From Helicobacteraceae bacterium (GTDB taxonomy: Bacteria; Campylobacterota; Campylobacteria; Campylobacterales; SZUA-545): 9,575 nt of DNA. A model generated the notes under the pieces. It had not been told where the DNA came from. It worked only from the letters and a program-made list of their open reading frames with translations, and ran no database searches. The stretch is from NCBI GenBank assembly GCA_031273735.1, contig JAISRI010000096.1, positions 1 through 9,575 on the forward strand. The letters are read 5' to 3'. A program made the position numbers and the translations under genes. Shown piece by piece: positions 1-6,383 of this stretch (its first letter is position 1; each line of letters begins with the position of its first letter).

Positions 1-19
1 AGCCTTGCAAATCGCTCTT

Positions 20-2242
20 TTAATCTAGCGCGATCTGCGCTTTGGCCCATAGCGTTCTGCCCGGTTCGTTAACGCGATCGGTTTGCTCGTATCCTGAAAC
101 CATAGCGCCGCTTTTACTGATAAACTCTGCGTAGGTTTTATCAAAGAGATTATCGACTCCAAAGGCTATCTGAACGCTTTTATTCCAACGATACGCGCCG
201 TTGATCGAGAAAACGCCAAAGCCTTTGGTTTTGCCCAAATCCTGCCCTACAATGTTGCCTTCGTTCAGAGAGTAGCGATTTTGCGAAGCCACAAGCCTCC
301 AAAGCGCCCCGATCGACCATTCGCCGTTTTCCCAATCGAGATTCAATCGGCTCTCCAAAGGCGGCGTTTGACCTAGCGGGCGATCGTCGTCGTCGTTTTG
401 ACTGCGCGTATAGGCGACGCTTACCGCGCTCTTTAAATTTGGCGCGAACTTGTAGCTTACGCCCGCTTCGCCGCCATACGTCGTAGCGTCTACATTTCGC
501 GCGATCGTAGCGTTTCGCGTCGTCATCATACCGGCGGGCTTTTCATATTGGCTTTGGATCAGAATATAATCTTCAATCTTGCCGTAAAAAAGCGAGGCAA
601 AGCTCTGCGCATCTTCAGAGTTCCACGTTAGCCCTACGTCGAGTTGCGTCGTTTTTTCCGTTTTGATTGCGTCGAAAACGGAGACGCTATCTACCGATTC
701 TTTGTTGATCGCTTCCCAAAAATCGGGAGCGCGTTCGCTTCTGCCAACGCCTATGTAAAACGCGCCGTTATCCAAAAAGCCGCGCTCGTAGCGGATAAAG
801 CCGCTTAATAGGTTTTCGTCGCGCTTTTTGTCCGCCGTAGGATTGGCTATCTTCGCCGCCATCATACCGCTTCCGACGCTTATGTCTTGACGTTTATCCG
901 TCGATTCCCAAAAGTCGCCGCGCGCGCCTACGATCAGCGTATTTTCGCGATCGGCTTGGAACGTAAGTTCGCCAAAAACGCCGTAGTTTTGAAAACGCGC
1001 GTTTTCCTCGCGTTTTTTATCGGCGTAGTAATTTGCGCCCATATTCGATCCGCTACGCCCCGTATGTTTATTGCTCTGCAAATCGCCGCCCGCGATCAGC
1101 GCGACAGAGCTTGTAGGCGTAAAGGTCAGCTCTAGCCGCCCGCCCTCAGTTTTGCGATCGGGGTTGGAAGCCATAGCCATACTAGGCGGCGTTCGTAAGC
1201 TGTAATTATCCATAACGTGATCGATATAGTTGTGATACGCCTGCGCTTTGATCTCGTATAAAACGTCGCTAATCGCCGATTTTTCAAACTTGATTCCATA
1301 GTTTTCGCGATCAAACTTGCTACCGTCCATACCGCGATCTGCATACGCCGCTTCGCCGTCGCTTTTCGCGCCCGAAATCTCGACAAGCGTATCTTTATTG
1401 GGCGTCCAGCCAAAAGCCGCGCTGGCGTTGGCGCGTTGGTAGCGCGAATGTACCTTTTGGTCGTCGCCGTCTTTGTAATCGCCCGATTTCGCGTTGGTAA
1501 AAGCGGTCTTTGCGTAACCGCGTTCAAAACCGCCCTCGATCGCCGCAAACTCTTCGTAGCGATCAAAACTCGCGATCGTAGCCGATAGATTCGCCTTGCG
1601 CGTCGGCTCGGCGTAGTAGCCGCGATCGCGCTCAAACAAGACGGAACCTGCGGACGATCCCGCGCCGTGAATAACGCTTTGAGGACCCTTTAATATCGTT
1701 ACGCGATCGTAAGAATCGGGAAAAACGTAAGCGGTAGGGGGATCCATTCGCCCGCCGCAACCGCCGAGTATCTGCTCGCCGTCTAGCGATATATTAAGAC
1801 GCGAAGCGCCCATACCGCGAAACGACGGATCGCCGTCTATGCCGCCCTTGCGCGTAACGTTCATACCAGGAACGGCTTTGAGTAGAGCCGCGCCGTCGTT
1901 TGCCGGTAGCGGCTGTTGCGGCGATTTCGGATCAAAGCTAACCGATAGCGGCGCTTGCATAATCGGCGCGGTAATAACGACGGGCTTAAAGGCGATCGCG
2001 TTTTGCTTCTCTTTCGCCTCTTGATCGAGCGCCGCGTCAAGATCGCTTGATGAATTACGATCGTTTGCCGCGTCGTCCTGCGCCGATCCGTCGTCGTGGC
2101 AGCCGCCCGCCGTTAGTTGCAATTCGCTTGAATTGCGATCGTCGTGGTGCGCCGCCAAAACGGAGGCGGATAAAAACAGCGCGAGCGCCGTTAATTTAGA
2201 AAGCCGCGCGTTAAAGCGCGACAAAGCGGGCAAAATCGCCAT
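20..2242 (-). CDS. TonB-dependent outer-membrane copper receptor (OprC/NosA family)
   Basis: 740 aa. A basic N-terminus and hydrophobic stretch (about residues 14-31) form a signal peptide, with likely cleavage near A30/A31. Next come a His/Asp/Cys-rich linker (32-70), a TonB-box-like PVVITA (87-92), a plug domain (about 95-205, with FRGMGASRLN and LKGPQSV) and a 22-strand-type barrel to the end. The plug motif GGCGGRMDPPTAYVFPDSYD is characteristic of the TonB copper-receptor family. C162/M166 (CxxxM) and H342/M344 (HxM) match the OprC copper site, and the 180-residue C-to-H distance equals C143-H323 of OprC as I recall it. The expected role is TonB/ExbBD-energised uptake of copper across the outer membrane. 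The start is supported by AAGG about 7 nt upstream. Oddity: the protein ends IALD rather than in the aromatic residue usual for outer-membrane barrels. The family call is firm; copper specificity is inferred. Confidence 0.9.
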   Translation of the reverse strand: MAILPALSRFNARLSKLTALALFLSASVLAAHHDDRNSSELQLTAGGCHDDGSAQDDAANDRNSSSDLDAALDQEAKEKQNAIAFKPVVITAPIMQAPLSVSFDPKSPQQPLPANDGAALLKAVPGMNVTRKGGIDGDPSFRGMGASRLNISLDGEQILGGCGGRMDPPTAYVFPDSYDRVTILKGPQSVIHGAGSSAGSVLFERDRGYYAEPTRKANLSATIASFDRYEEFAAIEGGFERGYAKTAFTNAKSGDYKDGDDQKVHSRYQRANASAAFGWTPNKDTLVEISGAKSDGEAAYADRGMDGSKFDRENYGIKFEKSAISDVLYEIKAQAYHNYIDHVMDNYSLRTPPSMAMASNPDRKTEGGRLELTFTPTSSVALIAGGDLQSNKHTGRSGSNMGANYYADKKREENARFQNYGVFGELTFQADRENTLIVGARGDFWESTDKRQDISVGSGMMAAKIANPTADKKRDENLLSGFIRYERGFLDNGAFYIGVGRSERAPDFWEAINKESVDSVSVFDAIKTEKTTQLDVGLTWNSEDAQSFASLFYGKIEDYILIQSQYEKPAGMMTTRNATIARNVDATTYGGEAGVSYKFAPNLKSAVSVAYTRSQNDDDDRPLGQTPPLESRLNLDWENGEWSIGALWRLVASQNRYSLNEGNIVGQDLGKTKGFGVFSINGAYRWNKSVQIAFGVDNLFDKTYAEFISKSGAMVSGYEQTDRVNEPGRTLWAKAQIALD
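2043..2142 (-). repeat. Imperfect internal duplication in the receptor N-terminal linker
   Basis: Two related segments at about 2043-2064 and 2124-2142 share TCGCTTGA, AATT and CGATCGT. CGTCGTGG followed by GCCGCC also recurs at about 2092-2107 and 2140-2156. In the protein this gives DDRNSSEL (about 34-41) and NDRNSSSDL (about 60-68), along with HHDD and CHDD. It looks like a small tandem duplication within the metal-ligand-rich linker just after the signal peptide. Confidence 0.5.
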
Positions 2243-2430
2243 AGGAGAACCTTTTAGTTTAAGAATATGCGTTAAAAACGCATTGCGATCGGTTTTTACC
2301 GACTACAGGCGCTCATTTGCGGAGGGGGGGTGTAACAATCAAAATCATAGACGAACCTTCGTTTGTAATCTTTAATAAATTGGCAAAATGCTAGCAAAAC
2401 CCATCTTAACCGCGCCGCTTTTGTTGCGCT
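2243..2430 (-). promoter_or_regulatory. Leader and promoter region of the copper receptor
   Basis: This 188-bp gap lies between the selB stop and the receptor start. Read on the minus strand it contains a TATGAT -10-like hexamer (2349 to 2344) and, just upstream, the palindrome ACGAACCTTCGT (2351-2362). Downstream come a C7 run (plus-strand G7 at 2324-2330), a hairpin of TCGGT/ACCGA with a 4-nt loop (2289-2302), and a second perfect 7-bp hairpin, ATGCGTT/AACGCAT with a 3-nt loop (2267-2283). The Shine-Dalgarno AAGG then precedes the ATG. No good -35 was found at 16-18 bp, so the promoter call is weak. The hairpins and homopolymer are seen directly. Control by copper or by phase variation is only a hypothesis. 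Confidence 0.4.
2267..2283. promoter_or_regulatory. 17-nt perfect hairpin/palindrome in the receptor leader
   Basis: ATGCGTT and AACGCAT form a perfect 7-bp stem around AAA. It lies about 25 nt before the receptor start codon and close to its ribosome-binding site. It could be a repressor operator or an RNA hairpin affecting translation. It is not followed by a T tract on the coding strand, so it is not a classical terminator. Confidence 0.45.
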
Positions 2431-4254
2431 CTACAATAAAACGCGGCGATCCTCCTCGCGGCGAATATCTCCAAACTTATCCAAACGTTCCAGATAAGCC
2501 ACCGCGTATTTTCTGCTCAAGTTAAAACGCGATTTAACGTTTTGAACGTCGGCGTAGCCGTTTTCTTTGATTAAGTTTCTAAGCGCGTCCATCATTTTTG
2601 CAAGCCGTTCGGAACAAACGAAAAGGTTGTGTTCCAATCTCGTTACTCTCCCCTGTTTTGTCAGCGTTTTTAACGCCTTGTCGCCTTCTATGCGATCAAG
2701 ATCGATAGAGTCGTATATGTTATACGGCGCTTGCGGCGCGAAACCCGCTTTATCGATCAGTGAAAAAAGCGTTTCGCGTATATATTCTTGTTCGTCTATT
2801 ATATCGCAATCGATATGCCGATATAGCGAGTTTTCTAGTTTAAGTTTTCCCGATTTTAATAAAGCGAATAACGAGATTTCTATAAACGATTTGCTTGCCC
2901 ATTTGAAACGTTCGCTAAGGGTATGCGCCGAGAGCATAGCGCGGCGGTTTTTAACAAAAATATCCATCGCCGCTTTTTGCAAGGTTTTTTGCGCGTTAAG
3001 ATCGTAAGCTACAAGCGCTTCTTGATCGACGAACGTATTAGAAAGTTTCAAAGCGATCGCTAAAGCCTCCTCGTGCGATAACGCAAAGCGTTGATTTGAG
3101 CTAATTAGTCCAAAACCTCTGTTGTGCGAAGCGATTAACTCCGCAAACGCTAGATCAAAGCGGCGATTTTTAAGCGCGGATAGAAGCGCCAATTTTTGCG
3201 TTTTATTAAGCGGATCGCCGATAGGAAGCAGTACCTCTCCTCCCCCGACGGTATTAAAACCGTTTCTGATAATAAAACGATCGCCAAAAACCGCAAAAAC
3301 CTCGCCATCTATAACAAGCTCCGCAAAGCCTAGTTTTTCGTCGAGAAACATTAAACGCGCCTCAAAGCGATTTGCGCCTAGAAATAATATAAGTTCGGCG
3401 TTATGCTTTAACTTTTCGCCGCCGATTGCGCGTATAAAAACGCCAACGCGATTAAATCCGCGCAAACACCCTTTTTTTGCTAGTAAAACGCCGCGAAATA
3501 ACTCCTTAGCTTCCGCGCCTTTGATATTCAGCGCGGCGCGTTCGCCCGCAAGCGCTACTTTTGTCGCTTTGTTGCGCGTTTCTATGCCGCGAACGATCAG
3601 CTCTTTTTTAAGATCATACGCAAAAACCTTATCGCCCTCTTTGACCTCGCCGTCCAAGACCGCGCCCGTTACCACAACGCCCGATCCCTTTGAAACAAAG
3701 ACGCGATCGCAGTAGTAACGAAAAAATCCGCCGCATTTTCGTTCGATCGGCTTAAGCGAAAAAAGCTCGTTTTTTACGTCGTCGATCGTTTCGTTTTTAT
3801 AGATAGAAAAAGCGACGATCGCTATGATTTTAGTCGTTAAACAATCGTTAAATAGGGCTTCTATTCGCTCTTTAATATCATCTAAACGATCGGGGGCGAT
3901 TTTATCGGTTTTCGTAATAACTACAATCGCGCTTTTAACGCCGAGTAGATCGGCTATCATTAAATGTTCGCGCGTCTGCGGCATAACCCCGTCGTCCGCG
4001 GCGACGACAAGCAAAAGCGCGTCTAATTCAAAAGCCGCCGCGATCATATTTTTAACGAGTTTTTCGTGTCCGGGCGCATCGACAAACGATATGGATACGT
4101 CCGACGTTTCTAAATGGCTAAAACTAAGATCCAAAGTGATCCCGCGCTCTTTTTCCTCTTTTGTCTGATCGCCGTCGAAACCTGTGATCGCTTTTATTAA
4201 CGCCGTTTTTCCGTGATCGATATGCCCCGCTACTCCTACGATTAAACGTTTCAT
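2431..4254 (-). CDS. selB: Selenocysteine-specific elongation factor SelB
   Basis: 607 aa, close to the usual size of bacterial SelB. It is a translational GTPase that binds Sec-tRNA(Sec) and the SECIS hairpin of selenoprotein mRNAs and delivers selenocysteine at UGA. The G domain shows G1 GHIDHGKT (10-17), switch I KERGITLDLSF (35-45), G3 DAPGHEK (59-65) and G4 TKTD (114-117). EF-Tu-like domains follow (DRVFVSKGSGVVVTG about 183-197; GDRFIIR and TVGGG about 324-339). The C-terminal winged-helix region (about 380-607) ends in the typical SelB signature FNLSRKYAVAYLERLD (577-592). Its ATG overlaps the selA stop in ATGA, with AAGG inside the selA end as ribosome-binding site, so the two are translationally coupled. 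No truncation is seen. Confidence 0.97.
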   Translation of the reverse strand: MKRLIVGVAGHIDHGKTALIKAITGFDGDQTKEEKERGITLDLSFSHLETSDVSISFVDAPGHEKLVKNMIAAAFELDALLLVVAADDGVMPQTREHLMIADLLGVKSAIVVITKTDKIAPDRLDDIKERIEALFNDCLTTKIIAIVAFSIYKNETIDDVKNELFSLKPIERKCGGFFRYYCDRVFVSKGSGVVVTGAVLDGEVKEGDKVFAYDLKKELIVRGIETRNKATKVALAGERAALNIKGAEAKELFRGVLLAKKGCLRGFNRVGVFIRAIGGEKLKHNAELILFLGANRFEARLMFLDEKLGFAELVIDGEVFAVFGDRFIIRNGFNTVGGGEVLLPIGDPLNKTQKLALLSALKNRRFDLAFAELIASHNRGFGLISSNQRFALSHEEALAIALKLSNTFVDQEALVAYDLNAQKTLQKAAMDIFVKNRRAMLSAHTLSERFKWASKSFIEISLFALLKSGKLKLENSLYRHIDCDIIDEQEYIRETLFSLIDKAGFAPQAPYNIYDSIDLDRIEGDKALKTLTKQGRVTRLEHNLFVCSERLAKMMDALRNLIKENGYADVQNVKSRFNLSRKYAVAYLERLDKFGDIRREEDRRVLL

Positions 4255-5570
4255 CGATAAGCCTTTTTTACGCCTTGCGCGATCTTTTGTAAATCGCTTT
4301 CAAATATCGTTCGCGTTTCGAGATAGAGTTTGCCGTTTTCCACTCTCGATATAATCCCTTCCGATCGTAAGCGCTCCTGTAAAACTTCGACGTTTTGCTT
4401 AAATACGAGGGCTACGCCGATTAGCTCCTCGTTTGGCGCGGCTCCTCCTCCAACGTAGTTTTTTGTCGTTTCGATCGAAGTTTCGATCGGTAAAAGCGCC
4501 TCCTGAAGTTTTTTTGCTTTAAGCTCTAGCTCTTCTTTAGTAGCCTTGATCATATTAACGGTTGGGATCTCCTCTTCGCGCCCTAAAATATATCGGCGTA
4601 AAGTCGCCTCTAAGACCGCTATAACTAACTTATCTACGCGGAGCGCTCTAAGTAGCTGATTTTTCTTTAGGCGGTCGATCAAAACCTTTTTACCGAAAAT
4701 AATTCCCGCCTGCGCCCCGCCAAAAAGTTTATCGCCGCTAAAACTGACCAAAGAGGGATTAAGCGCGGAAACGTCGCTTAAAAGCGGCTCGTTAACGCTT
4801 AACGACGAAAATTGCCCGCTTCCTAGATCAAAATAGTCGATCAAGCCTTTTTCTTTCGCAAGCGTAATCAGATCGCTAAAAGCGACTTCGCTTGTAAAAC
4901 CGCTAATAGAAAAATTGGATCGGTGCGCCTTCATAATAACGCTTGTATTTTCGCCGATCGCCGCTTCGTAATCGCTTAATCTTGTTTTGTTGGTCGTTCC
5001 GACTTCGCATAGTATCGCGCCGCTTAAACGCATAGTTTCGGGAATACGAAAACTTCCGCCGATCTCCACTAATTCGCCGCGACTTATAATAGCCTCTTTT
5101 TTGAGCGCGAAAGTATTTAGGATTAGATAGACCGCCGCCGCGTTATTATTAACGACAAGCGCCGCCTCCGCGCCGAGCGCTTCGCGCATTAGCCGCTCTA
5201 AACGATCGTAACGGCTACCGCGTTTGCCCGTTTGCTCGTCGTATTCTAGGTTGCAATAACCCGTAACGATCGGCGCGATTTCGCTAAAGAGTTCAGGCGC
5301 GATCGCGCTTCGCCCCAAGTTGGTGTGCACGACGATTCCCGTCGCGTTGATTAGCGGACGTAGCGAAGGCGCGATAAGCGATTCAAATCGCTCCAAGATC
5401 GCGCGCTCGATCGATTTTGCGTCGCAAGAAACCTCTTGCGTCGCTATTTGCGCGCGTAGATTATCTAGCGTTTCGCGTATTAGCCGCGTCCGCAATTTCA
5501 CAGGGATAACGGCGAGTTTTTCGCTCTCTAAGAGGCGATCGACTTTTGGAATGTCGCGCGGCGAAGGCAT
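4251..5570 (-). CDS. selA: L-seryl-tRNA(Sec) selenium transferase SelA
   Basis: 439 aa, full length for the family (the Campylobacter protein is about 440 aa). This PLP enzyme converts Ser-tRNA(Sec) to Sec-tRNA(Sec) using selenophosphate. Visible signatures are INATGIVVHTNLGRS (74-88), RGSRYDRLE (117-125), ALVVNNNAAAVYL (137-149), SRGELVEIGGSFRIPE (163-178), EVGTTNKT (189-196), and SFSGDKLFGGAQAG (276-289), in which K281 is the expected PLP lysine. GKKVLIDRLKKNQLLRALRVDKL (293-315 region) resembles the Campylobacterota version. The start is well supported by AAGGAG (5577-5582) just upstream. It is transcribed away from selC and overlaps selB by 4 bp, so selA-selB form one unit. Confidence 0.97.
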   Translation of the reverse strand: MPSPRDIPKVDRLLESEKLAVIPVKLRTRLIRETLDNLRAQIATQEVSCDAKSIERAILERFESLIAPSLRPLINATGIVVHTNLGRSAIAPELFSEIAPIVTGYCNLEYDEQTGKRGSRYDRLERLMREALGAEAALVVNNNAAAVYLILNTFALKKEAIISRGELVEIGGSFRIPETMRLSGAILCEVGTTNKTRLSDYEAAIGENTSVIMKAHRSNFSISGFTSEVAFSDLITLAKEKGLIDYFDLGSGQFSSLSVNEPLLSDVSALNPSLVSFSGDKLFGGAQAGIIFGKKVLIDRLKKNQLLRALRVDKLVIAVLEATLRRYILGREEEIPTVNMIKATKEELELKAKKLQEALLPIETSIETTKNYVGGGAAPNEELIGVALVFKQNVEVLQERLRSEGIISRVENGKLYLETRTIFESDLQKIAQGVKKAYR

Positions 5571-5581
5571 ATTTTCTCCTT

Positions 5582-5611
5582 TTGTTTTGTTAATTCTAAA
5601 CCCGTTATACT
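5582..5611 (+). promoter_or_regulatory. Probable sigma-70 promoter of selC
   Basis: TTGTTT (5582-5587), an 18-bp spacer and TATACT (5606-5611) fit a housekeeping promoter. They place the start near 5617-5619, about 21 nt before mature selC. The opposite strand of this 69-bp gap must hold the selA promoter; TAGAAT (minus strand, near 5597-5592) or TATAAC (overlapping the selC -10) are weak candidates, so the two promoters may overlap back to back. Confidence 0.55.
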
Positions 5612-5628
5612 TATTCGTTTATTTAAGG

Positions 5629-5640
5629 CGCTATTTAGCG
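5629..5640. other. 12-bp palindrome abutting the 5' end of selC
   Basis: CGCTA-TT-TAGCG is a perfect 5-bp inverted repeat whose right arm runs into the first bases of the tRNA. It lies in the precursor leader, where it could compete with acceptor-stem folding or help RNase P processing. It may also be chance, because GCG-rich words are common in this genome. Confidence 0.3.
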
Positions 5641-5734
5641 GAGGGCATACGTTCTGGTGGGCGTCGCGGGCTTCAAACCCGTCGTTAGAATCGGTGGCGA
5701 TCTCTATGGGGGGTTCGATTCCCCCGCCTTCCCG
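5639..5734 (+). tRNA. selC: tRNA-Sec (anticodon TCA)
   Basis: Folded by hand. The acceptor is GGAGGGC (5640-5646) paired with GCCTTCC (5726-5732). AT (5647-5648) follows, then a six-pair D stem ACGTTC/GGGCGT (5649-5654/5659-5664) with loop TGGT. The anticodon loop CTTCAAA (5671-5677) carries TCA at 5673-5675 on the stem GCGGG/CCCGT. A long variable arm (about 5686-5707) has one bulge, and a five-pair T stem GGGGG/CCCCC (5709-5713/5721-5725) has loop TTCGATT. The long D stem with a tetraloop, the long variable arm and the UCA anticodon are the hallmarks of bacterial tRNA(Sec). Aligning to the E. coli 8+5 architecture puts C5639 opposite C5733, a mismatch at the first pair, with G5734 as discriminator. 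CC follows but then G, so CCA is not encoded. Exact ends are uncertain by 1-2 nt. Confidence 0.95.
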
Positions 5735-5736
5735 CC

Positions 5737-5845
5737 GCTTATTACGACCGCAAAAGGGAATTAGCGCTACGTTTATGGGCGTTAAGCGAAATAGGGCGAC
5801 CGCCGCCTAGATAATGAAAGAAAACGACGTAAATCAATACGCGCT
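5737..5845. other. Intergenic gap after selC, no gene recognised
   Basis: These 109 bp lie between selC and the stop of the converging membrane-protein gene. The only structure seen is a weak stem TTAGCGC/GCGTTAA (5761-5767/5779-5785, one G-T pair, 11-nt loop) without a T tract, so a selC terminator is not convincing. One copy of the 12-bp word TTATGGGCGTTA sits at 5773-5784. Confidence 0.4.
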
Positions 5846-6308
5846 TTATCGTCTCGATCTCTTTTCTAAGGTATTTCGCTTCCGATTTGTTGGCAGGAAG
5901 AATTTTACGAATTTTTCAAAGCAAAAACGCGTGCAGAAATATGTGATCGCAAGCGGGATAGCGAAAGCTAGAAGTATAGGTATAGCAGAATCAATTCTCC
6001 GCTCTAGAGAAGGATTGTCTACAAACGCGCTCAGAAATCCGAAGGCAACAATCACTACAGGAATCGCATTTACAAGCGAAGCGCCGATCGCAAAATCCGC
6101 GTTTTGTTTTTCCGTCGGCGGCTCTTGACGATCGTCCGCGAATACTTTAGCGGGGATCGCTATACTCGCCAAAAATAACGGGATAATTATCCACGTTGTA
6201 AAAATAGCGGCTAATATAAATATAGAGGCGATTACGCAAGCCGCATAGATTCGCGTATATTTTTTCATCGTAATTTTTTTTGCAATCTTACCGCGCTTAT
6301 GGGCGTTA
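5773..6308. repeat. 12-bp direct repeat bracketing the 140-aa membrane-protein gene
   Basis: TTATGGGCGTTA occurs at 5773-5784 and at 6297-6308, each preceded a few bases earlier by GCGC. The pair encloses the orphan membrane-protein gene and nothing else. No transposase, integrase or inverted terminal repeats accompany it, so a mobile origin is unproven. Confidence 0.35.
5846..6268 (-). CDS. Hypothetical integral membrane protein
   Basis: 140 aa, family not recognised. A short basic start (MKKYTR) leads into a long hydrophobic stretch (about 8-43, probably a hairpin of two helices around P30). A polar, acidic loop follows (45-57, DDRQEPPTEKQ), then helix three (58-83), a charged loop (84-95), helix four (96-113) and a very basic tail (125-140). 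The positive-inside rule puts both termini in the cytoplasm with the acidic loop also inside, or a three-helix variant. There is no good Shine-Dalgarno: an A8 run and ATTACG precede the ATG. This hydrophobic pattern argues for this strand rather than the overlapping plus-strand reading frame, which has no such pattern. It lies about 115 bp downstream of the FlgP-like gene and might be co-transcribed with it if the hairpin between them is read through. Confidence 0.6.
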   Translation of the reverse strand: MKKYTRIYAACVIASIFILAAIFTTWIIIPLFLASIAIPAKVFADDRQEPPTEKQNADFAIGASLVNAIPVVIVAFGFLSAFVDNPSLERRIDSAIPILLAFAIPLAITYFCTRFCFEKFVKFFLPTNRKRNTLEKRSRR

Positions 6309-6342
6309 GGTTGAGTTAAGTAAGCGTTTGCGTAGGATTACG

Positions 6343-6376
6343 CGCGGCGATTTTCTTTGACCAAGAAACCGCCGCG
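6343..6376 (-). terminator. Hairpin just downstream of the FlgP-like gene
   Basis: CGCGGCG (6343-6349) pairs perfectly with CGCCGCG (6370-6376). The stem continues after a small internal loop as TTTCTT/AAGAAA around a 5-nt loop. It starts 7 nt past the stop codon of the 169-aa gene. No T run follows on the minus strand, so this is either a Rho-dependent or weak terminator or an mRNA 3'-end stabiliser. Confidence 0.5.
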
Positions 6377-6383
6377 TTTAATA

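Noticed and set aside
1132..1635. A 167-codon open frame on the minus strand inside the receptor gene
   Set aside because: It is in another frame of a clearly coding receptor, is full of Arg/Thr/Ala shadow composition and has no motifs. It is kept open by the GCG/CGATCG-rich base pattern.
2133..2375. An 80-codon plus-strand frame across the receptor start and leader
   Set aside because: It overlaps the signal-peptide region of the receptor, lacks a ribosome-binding site and resembles no family.
2400..2430. A terminator just after selB
   Set aside because: The GC-rich bases there do not form a stem of useful length and no T run follows on the minus strand.
3122..3715. A 197-codon plus-strand open frame antisense to selB
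   Set aside because: SelB is unmistakable on the other strand. The antisense product is Ser/Pro/Lys-rich with no domain and no ribosome-binding site.
5639..5736. A genomic island integrated at the 3' end of selC
   Set aside because: No integrase is nearby and I see no second copy of the selC 3' end (TTCGATTCCCCCGCC) in the window.
5761..5785. A terminator hairpin after selC
   Set aside because: The stem is weak, has an 11-nt loop and a G-T pair, and is not followed by T residues.
5814..6128. A 104-codon plus-strand frame opposite the membrane-protein gene
   Set aside because: It has low-complexity composition and no hydrophobic or domain pattern, whereas the minus strand shows regular membrane helices with loop charges.
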